Counted from the stretch's first letter, positions 1 to 9,282 are shown. The stretch: DNA of 64,000 nt from Candidatus Nitrospira allomarina (GCF_032050975.1 NZ_CP116967.1:1175001-1239000), one strand, 5' to 3'. The notes: generated from the letters alone by a model not told the origin. Program-made: numbers and translations.

Positions 1-1206
1 AATGCCTTTTTCTGCGGCGTAGGTGCGAAGAGTGTCGAGCACTCCATCCACGACGTCTCGTATGCGGCAGGGTGTGAAATGTGGAGGACTGGTAACACCT
101 TTAACGGCATCCGCGATTTCCCTAACACGGTCCTGAATGCGTCTGGCATTCGTAACGATCATCCTTATCAGATCCAGGCTGTTGGCATAACTGGTCTCTG
201 CCCCTTTCGCCTTTTCCTGGATTAAGGTGGGGAACTGTTCGTCCAATTCATCCTTCAATAAATCTGCGCCGGAAAGCACAGGCATCAACATATTTTTGAT
301 ATCGTGCCCGATATCCCCAAGGACTCTGGTCACTTCCGCAAGCTTAGCTTCTTCTAATAATTGAGCAGCCATACGTTTCTTTTCGGTGATATCCTGAAAC
401 GTGACCACGGCTCCAGCTAATTTTCCTTGGTCGTCCCAGATCGGGGTGCTTGTATACCGGGCAGGGAAGCTCGTCCCATCTTTTTTCCAGAAAATCTCTT
501 CCTCACCATGATGAACCAACCCATCTTTATAGGCCTTATAGATTGGACATTCTTTAGCCGGGTAAGGAGAGCCATCAGATTTTGTGTGGTGCCAGGTAAT
601 GTGACTGGGTTTTCCAAATAACTCGCCGGCCTCATAGCCTAATAACTTGTTGGCAGCCGGATTGACAAAGGTGTGATGTCCTTCGAGGTCTAATCCAAAA
701 ATGCCTTCACCGGCAGCCTGTAAAATCATATCGTTGTGTCGACGAAATTGTTCAAGGGATTTTTCACATTGCCGGCGATAGGTAATATCTTGAAAAACCA
801 CAACGGCGCCGACCAGGGCCCCTTCATCATTTCGAATAGGTGTGCTGGAGTATTCGACGGGAAAACTGGTGCCATTCTTTCGCCAGAACACTTCGTTGTC
901 GCCTCGATGCACCTGGCCATCTTTGTACGATGCATAGTTCGGGCATTGTTCCTGCGGGTAGGGAGTGCCATCGGATTTGGTGTGATGCCAGAGAGAGTGG
1001 CTGGGTTGGCCGATCAATTCCTGGGGCTCGTAACCCAACATTTTCGCGGCTGCAGGGTTCACAAAGGTATGCCGACCCTCCAGATCCAACCCGAATATCC
1101 CTTCACCCGCGGCTTTTAAAATGAGGGCGTGGTGTTGTTCAAGATGTTTCAACATACGTGAAGTGTCCGTATTGTCCTGCTGTACATTTTCTGGTGCTGG
1201 GGACAT
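1..1206 (-). CDS. PAS-PAS sensor histidine kinase, 3' end cut by window
   Basis: The frame is open from an ATG at 1206 to the window edge (402 codons seen), so the C-terminal ATPase part lies outside. Two tandem PAS domains (about residues 22-140 and 150-270) are near copies: both carry AAGEGIFGLDLEG, HTFVNPAA, HHTKSDG-PYP and a closing FQDIT motif. A histidine kinase dimerisation box follows (GHDIKNMLMP, about residue 300; His is the expected phosphoacceptor). No membrane segment is visible, so it is probably a cytoplasmic sensor. The stimulus is unknown. The conserved Cys in each repeat (QCP, ECP) might bind a ligand, but that is a guess. A cytochrome gene lies upstream on the same strand, separated by a strong hairpin. 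Confidence 0.85.
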   Translation of the reverse strand, partial: MSPAPENVQQDNTDTSRMLKHLEQHHALILKAAGEGIFGLDLEGRHTFVNPAAAKMLGYEPQELIGQPSHSLWHHTKSDGTPYPQEQCPNYASYKDGQVHRGDNEVFWRKNGTSFPVEYSSTPIRNDEGALVGAVVVFQDITYRRQCEKSLEQFRRHNDMILQAAGEGIFGLDLEGHHTFVNPAANKLLGYEAGELFGKPSHITWHHTKSDGSPYPAKECPIYKAYKDGLVHHGEEEIFWKKDGTSFPARYTSTPIWDDQGKLAGAVVTFQDITEKKRMAAQLLEEAKLAEVTRVLGDIGHDIKNMLMPVLSGADLLKDELDEQFPTLIQEKAKGAETSYANSLDLIRMIVTNARRIQDRVREIADAVKGVTSPPHFTPCRIRDVVDGVLDTLRTYAAEKGI

Positions 1207-1231
1207 GATGCTCTTCCTACTCGTTAGGTTT

Positions 1232-1260
1232 AGGGACTGGAGAAGATTTCTCCAGTCCCT
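1232..1260 (-). terminator. perfect stem-loop after tetraheme cytochrome gene
   Basis: A 13-bp perfect inverted repeat (AGGGACTGGAGAA / TTCTCCAGTCCCT) with a 3-base loop lies between the cytochrome stop codon and the sensor kinase start. No U-tract follows on either strand, so it may stop transcription by another route or protect the 3' end of the mRNA. Confidence 0.55.
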
Positions 1261-1306
1261 GAAATGATTTCTTGTCACCCCCGACGGGTCTGAACCAAAT
1301 CCCAGG

Positions 1307-2740
1307 TTATCTGGCCAATGTTCTGATGTACTGAATCACCTGCCAGATTTGGTTGTCTGGCATACCGGAAAAGGCCATCATGCCGGTTCCTGCAGATCCG
1401 TTTTTGATAATCCAATACAGTTGCCCGTCAGAAATATCTTTCATCGTTTCTCCACAGGTAAAGTTTCGTGGATGTGGAATCAACGCCGCGCCCATTGGTC
1501 CTTGTCCGTCCCCTTTATCGCCATGACATTGCTTACAGGCCAAGGGTTGAGCGGTTTCGTGATACAGCGTTTCTCCCGCCTTGATGTGCTCTTGCGAGGC
1601 GGGTAACGGACTGGTCATATGACGAAATTTTCCAGGCGCCTGCTTCGTGTTGCGTGGTTGTGGACATACTCCTAAAGGACCACCAGATGATGAAGTCGTG
1701 CCGGCCATCTCTGGGCCACCCTTAAACGTGGTCTTCAAATACGCAATGACATCGGATACGCCTTCAGTCCCGCCTATGGTCAGTCCCCAATACGGCATCA
1801 TGGAAGACTTCCCAACAGCTTTCCCCCCGTAATAGATCACGTTATACAGATAATCGAGAGGAATTTTTTCAAAGGGAATATTGGCATGCACTGCCGGTTT
1901 GGGTTCCAAGCCTGAAGCCGCCGGACCATCCCCTTTGCCCTCCGCCCCATGACATTGAGCACAATATTCTTGATAAATTTTGGCTCCGTTTTCGATATTC
2001 GGGTGGTTGAAATCGGCGCTCTTCCACGGTTCATAATAGGGGAAGTCCTCATTCCCTCTTGTTGCAATAAACCCCGTGACATATCGCAGCCCTAATGCAC
2101 TGACATCCCCGACAAACTCTCCGCTGTGTGGCACAAAGTCAGGGGGATCGGAATTGAAGCGGTAAATCCAATCAGCCTTCAGCCTTTTCCCCGAGTTAAA
2201 GAACGAGGCGCTTTGCGGGCCTCCCGTCTTTTTCCCATCCACCATAATCTGATGACACCCAATGCAGGAATGTTGAATGAAGATTTCCTCTCCAAACTTC
2301 GCCTCCTGTTTACTAAAGGTCGACATATCAATGGATCCCGGTTTCACTCGCGGGTCCTGTAGGTGTGTCTCAAAATAGTCGACAAGGCCTTCAGCTTCCT
2401 GTTGAGAGACGGCCATGTGCTGGTCAGGTTGTTGACCCTGATCCCAACGGTAACTCTTGGCATACAGCATCGGTTCTTTTCCTGTCAGCCATTTAATCAG
2501 CCAATCCCGCTGAAACTTGCTGCCCCCCCACATGAGATCCGGAGCCTTTAAGTTAAAGCGGCTCTCCCCCTCGCCCTGAAACTTATGACAGGTCGAACAG
2601 GTGTGGCTGATCAGGGATTTTGCATCTTTTCCGTCAGCGGCAAAAAGAGGACCGGGAAAAAGAATATAAAGAAGGACGCCCACCGTGAGTACGAGAACAT
2701 GGCCTTGAGTTCTAAAGTGGACATTCCTCGTGTGAGTCAT
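1307..2740 (-). CDS. secreted tetraheme cytochrome c
   Basis: A 477-residue exported protein with an N-terminal signal peptide (hydrophobic run ending near PLFAADG). Four CXXCH heme-binding motifs are visible: CSTCH (about 48), CIGCH (159), CAQCH (260) and CKQCH (402). The last two sit in class I cytochrome c domains with G-GKGDGP loops, as in electron carriers and small cytochrome subunits of periplasmic dehydrogenases. MMPYWG and TGMMAFSGMP offer distal Met ligands. The start was set at the ATG at 2740 because GGAGG lies 8 bases upstream. An ATG five codons earlier has no ribosome site. It probably moves electrons from the sulfur or other periplasmic oxidation steps encoded nearby; the partner is not known. 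Confidence 0.9.
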   Translation of the reverse strand: MTHTRNVHFRTQGHVLVLTVGVLLYILFPGPLFAADGKDAKSLISHTCSTCHKFQGEGESRFNLKAPDLMWGGSKFQRDWLIKWLTGKEPMLYAKSYRWDQGQQPDQHMAVSQQEAEGLVDYFETHLQDPRVKPGSIDMSTFSKQEAKFGEEIFIQHSCIGCHQIMVDGKKTGGPQSASFFNSGKRLKADWIYRFNSDPPDFVPHSGEFVGDVSALGLRYVTGFIATRGNEDFPYYEPWKSADFNHPNIENGAKIYQEYCAQCHGAEGKGDGPAASGLEPKPAVHANIPFEKIPLDYLYNVIYYGGKAVGKSSMMPYWGLTIGGTEGVSDVIAYLKTTFKGGPEMAGTTSSSGGPLGVCPQPRNTKQAPGKFRHMTSPLPASQEHIKAGETLYHETAQPLACKQCHGDKGDGQGPMGAALIPHPRNFTCGETMKDISDGQLYWIIKNGSAGTGMMAFSGMPDNQIWQVIQYIRTLAR

Positions 2741-2834
2741 CGGGAAAACCTCCATAAATAATTGTTTAAGAAAGACAAGACATTCTCATCAGGTTCGGGG
2801 TTTTGTGATTTAAAAGATCTTTTTTGAATATTTT

Positions 2835-2853
2835 ATGGGGAAAAATTCCCCAT
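2835..2853. other. small perfect stem-loop in cytochrome leader region
   Basis: ATGGGGAA and TTCCCCAT form an 8-bp hairpin with an AAA loop in the 293-base gap between the response regulator and the tetraheme cytochrome gene. It may end the upstream transcript or act on the cytochrome leader. No recognisable promoter was found here. Confidence 0.3.
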
Positions 2854-3033
2854 CCCACGCGTACCTTAATTGGGGCATTTTGACTCATAAAACCCATGCT
2901 CAGCACTTTCCTAATAGAAAGAGCAAAATCAACACCAAAATGAAAGACTAAAAGTTTCCTCATAGTTGATCAGACATCGAAAGGACTTTTCCGTCAACAA
3001 GATGGGAAGTAGACCCCTTTCTTCTTAATCTTC

Positions 3034-3480
3034 TTATAGATGGTTGAGCTCCCGTTGTTCCATGGCCTTCGCAACCGCAGTCAGAAGTTTCTCTTTTTCA
3101 ACCGGTTTGACCAAATAATCAATAATCCCATTCTTCATCAAGGATGTGGCCATCGTTAAATCCGGGAATCCGGTCAGCACAATCAACGATACATGGGGGA
3201 ATTCATTTTGAAAAAACTGAATAGCCTCAACTCCATTCAGTTTGGGCATTCGGATGTCGGTGAGAATTACGTCCAGCAAAAGAGGGTTTTCTTCACGTTT
3301 GATTTCTTGCACAGCCTGTTGACCGTCTTCGGCCTCAATCACGTTGTATCCGGCTTTCTCCAATGACAACCTCACAACTTTGCGAACATCCGGTTCGTCA
3401 TCGACTACCAAGATCCGGCCCAAAGAGGCTTGACCGCTAAACATTGCCGCCGTTCGAGATTGACTGGCTGTTTGTTCCAT
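3034..3480 (-). CDS. single-domain response regulator
   Basis: A 148-residue CheY-like receiver with no output domain. ILVVDDEP supplies the acidic pocket, D75 in VILTDIRMP is the phosphoacceptor, T103 the switch residue and K125 (LVKP) the conserved Lys. About 20 extra residues precede the receiver core. GGAGGG lies a few bases before the ATG and supports the start. It probably relays phosphate between kinases or onto a separate target. Candidate partners are the PAS-PAS kinase at the left edge and other kinases of the genome. No DNA-binding part is present. Confidence 0.9.
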   Translation of the reverse strand: MEQTASQSRTAAMFSGQASLGRILVVDDEPDVRKVVRLSLEKAGYNVIEAEDGQQAVQEIKREENPLLLDVILTDIRMPKLNGVEAIQFFQNEFPHVSLIVLTGFPDLTMATSLMKNGIIDYLVKPVEKEKLLTAVAKAMEQRELNHL

Positions 3481-3739
3481 GAGAACCCTCCTTCGATAAA
3501 TATTGTTAAGACGCCGTTCGATTTTTCTTCTTTATGTCAATAACATCAGCAAACCAAATGCCAAATACACCAAGTGGATTAAATATGAATAATTTCAATT
3601 ACTTATAGTGAAAGAGGCAATGTGTACTAACGGAAAATATGGTGGGACGTTAAGCCTGATTTAACGTCTGGAGTTAACACGTTCACCGGTCCAGCTTTCA
3701 AAGTTTTACTGGTTTACTTGGATTGAGAGGAATCGAATG

Positions 3740-5389
3740 TTAGTGAGGGAAGCTTGAATAGCCACCGGTGAGGTTGAATACATGGGTGAAGCCATGCTGG
3801 AGGAGAATGCGTGCGGCGAGATACCCGCGTAATCCGACACGACAATAGACGACGGTTTCCTGAGAGGGATCCAGTTGCTGAAGATGATCTCTCAGTTCAT
3901 CCACGGGAATGCGGGCATGGGGAATGTGAGCTTCTTGATATTCGTCCGTGGTCCGGACATCTAATAATTGGAGAGCAGGATTCGTTTCTAATTTCTTCAG
4001 TAATTCTTTGCCCGTGAGCGTGTTGACCTCACCTCGTAGCGTATTGGCGGCGACGAAACCTGCCATAATGACTGGTCCTTTGGCCGAATTAAATTGAGGG
4101 GCATAGGCCAAATCCAATTGTTCCAAATCCTGGACGTTCAATTTGGCATGTATGGCGGTGGCCAACACATCAATGCGTTTATCGACGCCCTGATCACCCA
4201 CAATTTGAGCACCTAACAATTTCCCCGTCTGTTGCTCGACGACTAATTTCATGTGCAGCGCTTCTGCTCCAGGATAATACTCTGCGTGATCCAAGGGGTG
4301 GGTGAGGGAAACGAAATAATTCAACCCATAGGCCTCGGCTTCGTGTGCGCTTAATCCCGTTTTGGCAGCGGCGATGCCCATGCTTTCAACAATCGCCGTT
4401 CCCAGTGCACCATGAAACTGTAGGTCACCGCCGGCAGCATTGGCTCCAGCGACCCTCCCCTGCTTATTGGCGGGGCCGGCTAAAGAAATTCTTGCGTGTT
4501 GGCCAGTCACCAGATGCAGCGTTTCGACCGCATCACCCGCTGCATAAATATTAGGGTCAGAGGTTTGCTGTCGTGTATTCACGGCAATGCCTCCGGCTGA
4601 CCCGATTTTAAGGCCCGCCCCTCTGGCAAGCTTGAGTTCTGGTCTGATGCCGATCGAAAGAATGGCGAGGTCCATCGGCAGCCGTGTTCCACTTTCCAAT
4701 TGGGCTTCTTTTGCGAGGTCTCCCTCCTGCCGAAATCCGTTGATCCCGTCACCCGCAATAATCTTCGCTTCTTTTTCTTGGAGGTGATGTGCGACCAAAG
4801 TGGCCATGTCCTGATCAAAAGAAGGCAGAATTTGAGGGGCTTTTTCTATGATCGTCACGGCCAATCCAAGACCCATCAGGGCTTCGGCCGTTTCCAGTCC
4901 AATAAACCCTCCTCCAATAACCAAGGCCTGCTGAGAAGGCTGGCTGGCGAGAAAGGTTTTAATGGCATCAGAGTCAGGAACGGTTTTAACGGTAAAGATA
5001 TTCCTGGCGTGAATCCCAGGTATATCGGGCATGATTGCCCCGGCACCGGGTGCCAGAATGAGTGTGTCATAGGAGTGAGAAGTGATTTCTAGAGTCACCA
5101 AGTTTTTTACCTGTACGCATTTCGCCGTTCGGTCTATGTGAAGGACTTCGTGTAACACGTGGACCTTGACCCTGAATCGTTTCCAAAACCGCTCCGGGGT
5201 TTGGACCAGAAGGTCATCACGATCCGGAATGGTCTTTCCCACATAATACGGGAGACCACAGTTGGCAAAGGATACATAGGGCCCCTTTTCATACATCTCA
5301 ATATGTGCTGCTTCGTTGGTTCGGCGCGCCTTAGCGGCCGCGCTCGCCCCGCCGGCCACTCCACCGACAATGATGATGTTGAGGGACAT
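3740..5389 (-). CDS. CoA-disulfide reductase-like flavoenzyme fused to rhodanese
   Basis: About 549 residues. An FAD-binding motif (IIVGGVAGGASAAAKARR, lightly changed) opens the protein, SFANCGLPYY holds the single active Cys (about C44) typical of CoA-disulfide reductases and polysulfide/persulfide reductases, and an NAD(P)H-binding GGGFIGLE lies near 157. A C-terminal rhodanese domain (about 460-549) has the catalytic loop CRVGLRG. This CoADR-Rhd layout is known from enzymes that reduce CoA-persulfides or polysulfide in the cytoplasm. The ATG at 5389 starts next to the FAD motif; a TTG three codons earlier is the alternative. It follows pyruvate kinase by 27 bases, so the two are likely cotranscribed. 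It belongs with the sulfur genes to the right. Confidence 0.88.
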   Translation of the reverse strand: MSLNIIIVGGVAGGASAAAKARRTNEAAHIEMYEKGPYVSFANCGLPYYVGKTIPDRDDLLVQTPERFWKRFRVKVHVLHEVLHIDRTAKCVQVKNLVTLEITSHSYDTLILAPGAGAIMPDIPGIHARNIFTVKTVPDSDAIKTFLASQPSQQALVIGGGFIGLETAEALMGLGLAVTIIEKAPQILPSFDQDMATLVAHHLQEKEAKIIAGDGINGFRQEGDLAKEAQLESGTRLPMDLAILSIGIRPELKLARGAGLKIGSAGGIAVNTRQQTSDPNIYAAGDAVETLHLVTGQHARISLAGPANKQGRVAGANAAGGDLQFHGALGTAIVESMGIAAAKTGLSAHEAEAYGLNYFVSLTHPLDHAEYYPGAEALHMKLVVEQQTGKLLGAQIVGDQGVDKRIDVLATAIHAKLNVQDLEQLDLAYAPQFNSAKGPVIMAGFVAANTLRGEVNTLTGKELLKKLETNPALQLLDVRTTDEYQEAHIPHARIPVDELRDHLQQLDPSQETVVYCRVGLRGYLAARILLQHGFTHVFNLTGGYSSFPH

Positions 5390-5416
5390 GGCTCGCAACG
5401 TTCTCCCGGCAAAAAT

Positions 5417-6847
5417 TTAGACGACCAAATGGGCTTTGATGATATTGGTTCCGAAGGAATGTCCCAGGCGTTCCCCGGTGACGATGACAATGAGCCGGCC
5501 TTCATGAAGCAGGCCGAGGGTTTTGAGGTGATCCTGGGCGGAAGTGATGCGTTCATCAGTGGCATCAATTTGAGGAAAGACACACGAGACAATGCCCCAT
5601 ACCAAAATTAATTGACGGGTAACGGTTGGGGAGGGAGTCAGTGCGATAATCTGGATCGTCGGTCGATGGCGGGCCAATAGCATGGCTGTATGGCCGGAAT
5701 CGGTGAAGACCACGATGGCTTGGGCGCCAACAGATGTTGCAAGAGAGACGGCAGCCTCACAAATCGCTTCCGGAGTCGAACGCAGGGTTTCTTTAGGCGA
5801 AAGGAGGTTTTGGCTTCGACGAAAAAGTTCCTTTTCCGTTTGTCGAATAATCCGATCCATGACCTGGACCGATTCGAGTGGAAAATTTCCCGTGGACGTT
5901 TCGGCCGACAACATGACGGCATCCGTCCCGTCTAGCACGGCGTTCGCCACATCCGACGCTTCGGCGCGAGTGGGCGAAGAATTTCGAGTCATCGATTCCA
6001 GCATTTGTGTGGCTGTTATTACAGGTTTTCCCATACGATTGGCCTGGGCGATGATCTGCTTTTGCAGGAGGGGGACTTCTTCCGGACTTATTTCCAACGC
6101 CAAGTCACCTCTGGCGACCATCACTCCATCTGCGGCATCAAGGATTTCATCGAGACAGGTCAGGGCTTCAGGTCTTTCGATTTTAGCAATGACAGGAATC
6201 AGTGCTGATCGATCAGCCAAAGCCGTTTGGAGTGTGTGAATATCCTGGGGACTTCGAACAAAAGAAAGGGCAACATAATCGGCTTGAACGTCGATGGCCA
6301 CTTGAAGATCGTCGGCGTCTTTCTCCGTAAATCCCGGAATGTCGAGTCGGAGGCCAGGGAAATTGACACCTTTATGTGAGGTGACCTGGCCTCCCACCAG
6401 GACTTTGCAGATCAGTCGGTCAATTTCTTGTTTTTCCACGGTGAGGGACATATTTCCGTCATCAATTAAAACGATTTGACCTGGTTTCATTCGATCCGGA
6501 AAATGGGAAAGATTAACCGGCAGGGTATCCCCCGATTGGTTGTGCCTTGAGTTTTGATCTGACTTCGCCATCAGAATAATATCCCGCCCTTTCTTCAGGA
6601 CGGTTCCTTCGTTTGGGAGGTCCCCCAGACGGATCTTTGGACCTGCCAGGTCTACGAGGATGGCGAGTGGAGTTTTTTCTTCAATAGCAAGACTTCGAAG
6701 GCGTTGGATCGTTGCCCTATGCCAGTCAGCGGTTCCATGGGACATGTTAAACCTGGCGACATTGACTCCGGCATGGAGGAGTTGTTTCAAGCAATCTTGC
6801 GATGAAGTCGCAGGGCCAATCGTGGCTACAATTTTGACATGGCGCAT
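5417..6847 (-). CDS. pyk: pyruvate kinase
   Basis: A 476-residue cytoplasmic enzyme of lower glycolysis (phosphoenolpyruvate plus ADP to pyruvate plus ATP). Family marks in order are the N-terminal KIVATIGPA, NMSHG, the DLAGPKIR strand, the B-domain insert, the active-site stretch VIAKIERPEAL, MVARGDL, and the ITATQML and SAETSTGNFP segments. The C-terminal domain is complete. The ATG at 6847 puts the first conserved strand five residues in; the longer frame to 6922 adds residues not seen in the family. No strong ribosome site is visible. Spacing to the following CoADR-rhodanese gene suggests one transcript. Confidence 0.93.
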   Translation of the reverse strand: MRHVKIVATIGPATSSQDCLKQLLHAGVNVARFNMSHGTADWHRATIQRLRSLAIEEKTPLAILVDLAGPKIRLGDLPNEGTVLKKGRDIILMAKSDQNSRHNQSGDTLPVNLSHFPDRMKPGQIVLIDDGNMSLTVEKQEIDRLICKVLVGGQVTSHKGVNFPGLRLDIPGFTEKDADDLQVAIDVQADYVALSFVRSPQDIHTLQTALADRSALIPVIAKIERPEALTCLDEILDAADGVMVARGDLALEISPEEVPLLQKQIIAQANRMGKPVITATQMLESMTRNSSPTRAEASDVANAVLDGTDAVMLSAETSTGNFPLESVQVMDRIIRQTEKELFRRSQNLLSPKETLRSTPEAICEAAVSLATSVGAQAIVVFTDSGHTAMLLARHRPTIQIIALTPSPTVTRQLILVWGIVSCVFPQIDATDERITSAQDHLKTLGLLHEGRLIVIVTGERLGHSFGTNIIKAHLVV

Positions 6848-7063
6848 GGGAATGGTCTCAAGATCGGTTAAAGGTGTTCTAGCAGATATTGGTGGGGGAA
6901 GCAGGACCCCTTGTGACCGCAACTACCAAAAATTTCCCGGGGTTTTTTCTCAGGTTTCATGGAGCATTGAATGGGAAATATTTGTGTATTTGGGGAAACC
7001 CAAGAAAGAGATTCTCCCGCTGATGGAATGGCCTAATAGCCGGGCTCCCAGAGTTCATTGTGG

Positions 7064-7726
7064 TTATGGAGTTAACGTTCGAAGAAATGAAAGAAGATGA
7101 TTCAACTCTAATGCATTCAGATCGTTCTTCCATGCAGGCATGGCTGTTCCCGGTCGGCCGTTGCGAAGCGTGGCAAGAATGGTGGTATCTGATTGCTTGC
7201 CGAGTAACGTGAGGTTGGCGGCTGGGGGAATCAGGGCCTGTCCAATGGGGCCATCCCCTTTGCCGCCAGGTCCATGACACGTCACACAGTATCGTGCATA
7301 GATGGCTTTCCCTTTTTGGGAATCGCCAGCGTGAGTGGGGGATTGATAGGGTGTTTCCTTCTGGTCGTCATGCTGAGCGGTAGCCACAGAAGGTGAAGGC
7401 TGAAGTGAATTTTGCGTCACCAAGTAGTCGATCAATGGAGCCATGTCCTCATTCGAGATTGGACAGCCAAAGGATGCTTTCATTTTGTTGACGATTTCCA
7501 TCCAATGCTCAGGGGTATGAGGTGGTTGCGTATACACGTACTCTGCCGAATGACACATGAGGCAGTACCGGCTTGCAATGGCACTCCCAGTGCCCGGTTG
7601 AAACGATATCGGATCAGGAGGAAGATTGAGAATGGACTCCTGTTCTCTTCCATGGTCAGGGGTCGCAAGCCCCCACGCAAGTCCTGTAACCCACAGAAAC
7701 ACGAGAAAGAACATGCAAACACGCAT
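7064..7726 (-). CDS. diheme cytochrome c, SorB-like subunit
   Basis: A 220-residue exported protein with a clear signal peptide. Two heme motifs, CLMCH (about 55) and CVTCH (about 147), are separated by a Pro/Gln-rich linker. The first half resembles SorB, the small cytochrome subunit of sulfite:cytochrome c oxidoreductase (WMEIVNKMKASFGC region). The second half is a class I cytochrome c domain with G-GKGDGP and PGTAMPAWK, the last giving a Met ligand. The gene starts about 12 bases after the SorA-like molybdoenzyme, so the two should form one dehydrogenase, here with an extra heme domain compared with the one-heme SorB of Starkeya. GTG at 7729 is an alternative start. Confidence 0.85.
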   Translation of the reverse strand: MRVCMFFLVFLWVTGLAWGLATPDHGREQESILNLPPDPISFQPGTGSAIASRYCLMCHSAEYVYTQPPHTPEHWMEIVNKMKASFGCPISNEDMAPLIDYLVTQNSLQPSPSVATAQHDDQKETPYQSPTHAGDSQKGKAIYARYCVTCHGPGGKGDGPIGQALIPPAANLTLLGKQSDTTILATLRNGRPGTAMPAWKNDLNALELNHLLSFLRTLTP

Positions 7727-7738
7727 CACGAGTTAGCC

Positions 7739-8971
7739 TCAGCCAGCTTGAATATTCACCGTTTCGACCACATTGCGAAGATATCCGTTTGGATTCCATC
7801 GGGCACTGAACCGCTGTGATTCTCCAATCCGATTGATGGCCAGTGATTGCAGTGCATACGCATGCCCGGGCTTCGGAATAAATTGGGCTTCCCAGGGGCG
7901 GAAGCTGAAATCGCCATAATCCTTTCCTAATCGGGCGGATTGCCATTGCTGTCCTCCATCCACGGAGACCAGGACGCGATCAATGCCATGGCCCTGATCA
8001 AAGGCTATACCTGAAATGGTACAAGGTGCCCCTCCGGGTATGGTTCGACCCTCCTCCAGATTGGTGATAAAGGAACGAACGGGCATTTTGCCCATGGGCA
8101 CGGTATCCGTTAAGGACTCTCCTGGATTTACGCAGTGACAAGGATTAGCCGGCAAGCGATAGGCATGGGTCGTCCAAAAATTTTGATCCGCCTGATTGAG
8201 CACTTCAATATCATTCAGCATCTTCACCCAATAAGTGGCATACCAGCCAGGCACCACGAGCCGAAGGGGAAAGCCGTTCAGCATAGGGAGGGCCTCCCCG
8301 TTCATGGAGTGAGCGACCAACACTTCTTCCTGGAGCGCATCATCAAGGGCCAGAGATTTTCGAAAGTCCGCTGTGGCTGGTGCGACGGGTAGGTCCAGGC
8401 CATCGAACCTCACCTGCACCGCATCGGCTTCTATCCCCGCCCTGTGCAGAAGATCACGGAGTCTGATTCCCTTCCAATTGGCATTTCCCATTGCCCCATT
8501 CCCCCACTGTCCCCCGGGTACGCGTGGTTGAAAAAACCCGCGACTATTGCCAGAACATTGGCAGACGGCGGCAATTTCGACTTGCTCGAATTGAGTGTGT
8601 AATTCATGAAGGCTCAATGATAGGGATTGATTGACTTGACCGTGAATAGTCAGCCGAAAGGTGTTCACGTCAATTTCCCGAGGGATATTGGCGAGATGCC
8701 ACCGAACAAAAAATGCATCATTGGGCGTGAAGATGTCTTCATTAAAAATATGAAAGGGGGTTTCCAATTGAGGAGGTCTTGTGGTCATCACCATCAGGGG
8801 CCGCTTCTGTGGAAAAGCCACCAATGGACGGCGACCCCGTTCGAAAGGAAGAGTAACCGCCGGGGAATCGTTGGCCCAGGTGCCTCTAGGGGTGAGTAGG
8901 CTTGCCAACCCCAGAGCCAGGCTCCCCTTCAATAACTGTCGACGGTCTATACCCGGCTTTCTTTTATTCAT
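7739..8971 (-). CDS. SorA/SoxC-family molybdenum sulfite dehydrogenase
   Basis: A 410-residue exported molybdoenzyme. The N-terminus holds a Tat signal (DRRQLLKGS then a hydrophobic run to about 33), as expected for cofactor-loaded export. The sulfite-oxidase-family core follows: the molybdopterin domain with the Mo-ligand Cys in the AAVCQCSGNSRG region (about 137-148), a QWGNGAMGNA-WKG loop, and LRLVVPGWY. The C-terminal Mo-co dimerisation domain (about 290-405) contains the ISGIAFDQG and VSVDGG-QW motifs. It probably oxidises sulfite to sulfate in the periplasm and passes electrons to the diheme cytochrome just downstream. SoxC or a broader sulfite-oxidase homologue is the alternative; no other sox genes are seen. 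Confidence 0.85.
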   Translation of the reverse strand: MNKRKPGIDRRQLLKGSLALGLASLLTPRGTWANDSPAVTLPFERGRRPLVAFPQKRPLMVMTTRPPQLETPFHIFNEDIFTPNDAFFVRWHLANIPREIDVNTFRLTIHGQVNQSLSLSLHELHTQFEQVEIAAVCQCSGNSRGFFQPRVPGGQWGNGAMGNANWKGIRLRDLLHRAGIEADAVQVRFDGLDLPVAPATADFRKSLALDDALQEEVLVAHSMNGEALPMLNGFPLRLVVPGWYATYWVKMLNDIEVLNQADQNFWTTHAYRLPANPCHCVNPGESLTDTVPMGKMPVRSFITNLEEGRTIPGGAPCTISGIAFDQGHGIDRVLVSVDGGQQWQSARLGKDYGDFSFRPWEAQFIPKPGHAYALQSLAINRIGESQRFSARWNPNGYLRNVVETVNIQAG

Positions 8972-9026
8972 AAGTCAATCTACCGTGTTTCTCCCAAATA
9001 AACCATAAAGCCTCGCATCGTACAAA

Positions 9027-9250
9027 TCAGTCCTTCACATTTATCGTTCGTGTTGCGAAGGCACGAATTGACTGCCTCACTTCCCGTATCCGGTCATCAG
9101 GCATTCCGCAAAACAGCATCATGTTCGTTCCCGGGTTCCCATTTTCATAATCCAATACAGTTGACTATGGTACAGATCATTCATCCGAAATGAGGGATTT
9201 GGGGAAGGCGGAGTCCTTCCTTGATCTGTCAGGGACCAGATGGACAATTG
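9027..9250 (-). pseudogene. decayed cytochrome c C-terminus
   Basis: Between the SorA-like gene and the next ORF lies a broken copy of a cytochrome c tail. In one frame it reads MNDLYHSQLYWIMKMG and stops. In another it continues MMLFCGMPDDRIREV and ends at the stop at 9027-9029. Both pieces line up with the end of the tetraheme cytochrome at 1307-2740 (DGQLYWIIKNG, MMAFSGMPDNQIWQV). No CXXCH remains. At least one frameshift separates the halves. It is a remnant of a duplicated or lost cytochrome. Confidence 0.7.
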
Positions 9251-9282
9251 AGGGAAGAGACCCTGCTGGTGAAGCCGCTTTT

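Noticed and set aside
736-1119. 127-codon plus-strand frame
   Set aside because: It is antisense to the double-PAS kinase, whose frame carries clear domain motifs.
4700-5092. 130-codon plus-strand frame
   Set aside because: Mirror frame of the CoADR-rhodanese gene; no domain or ribosome site.
5159-5611. 150-codon plus-strand frame
   Set aside because: Crosses the junction of pyruvate kinase and CoADR-rhodanese on the other strand; both of those are certain genes.
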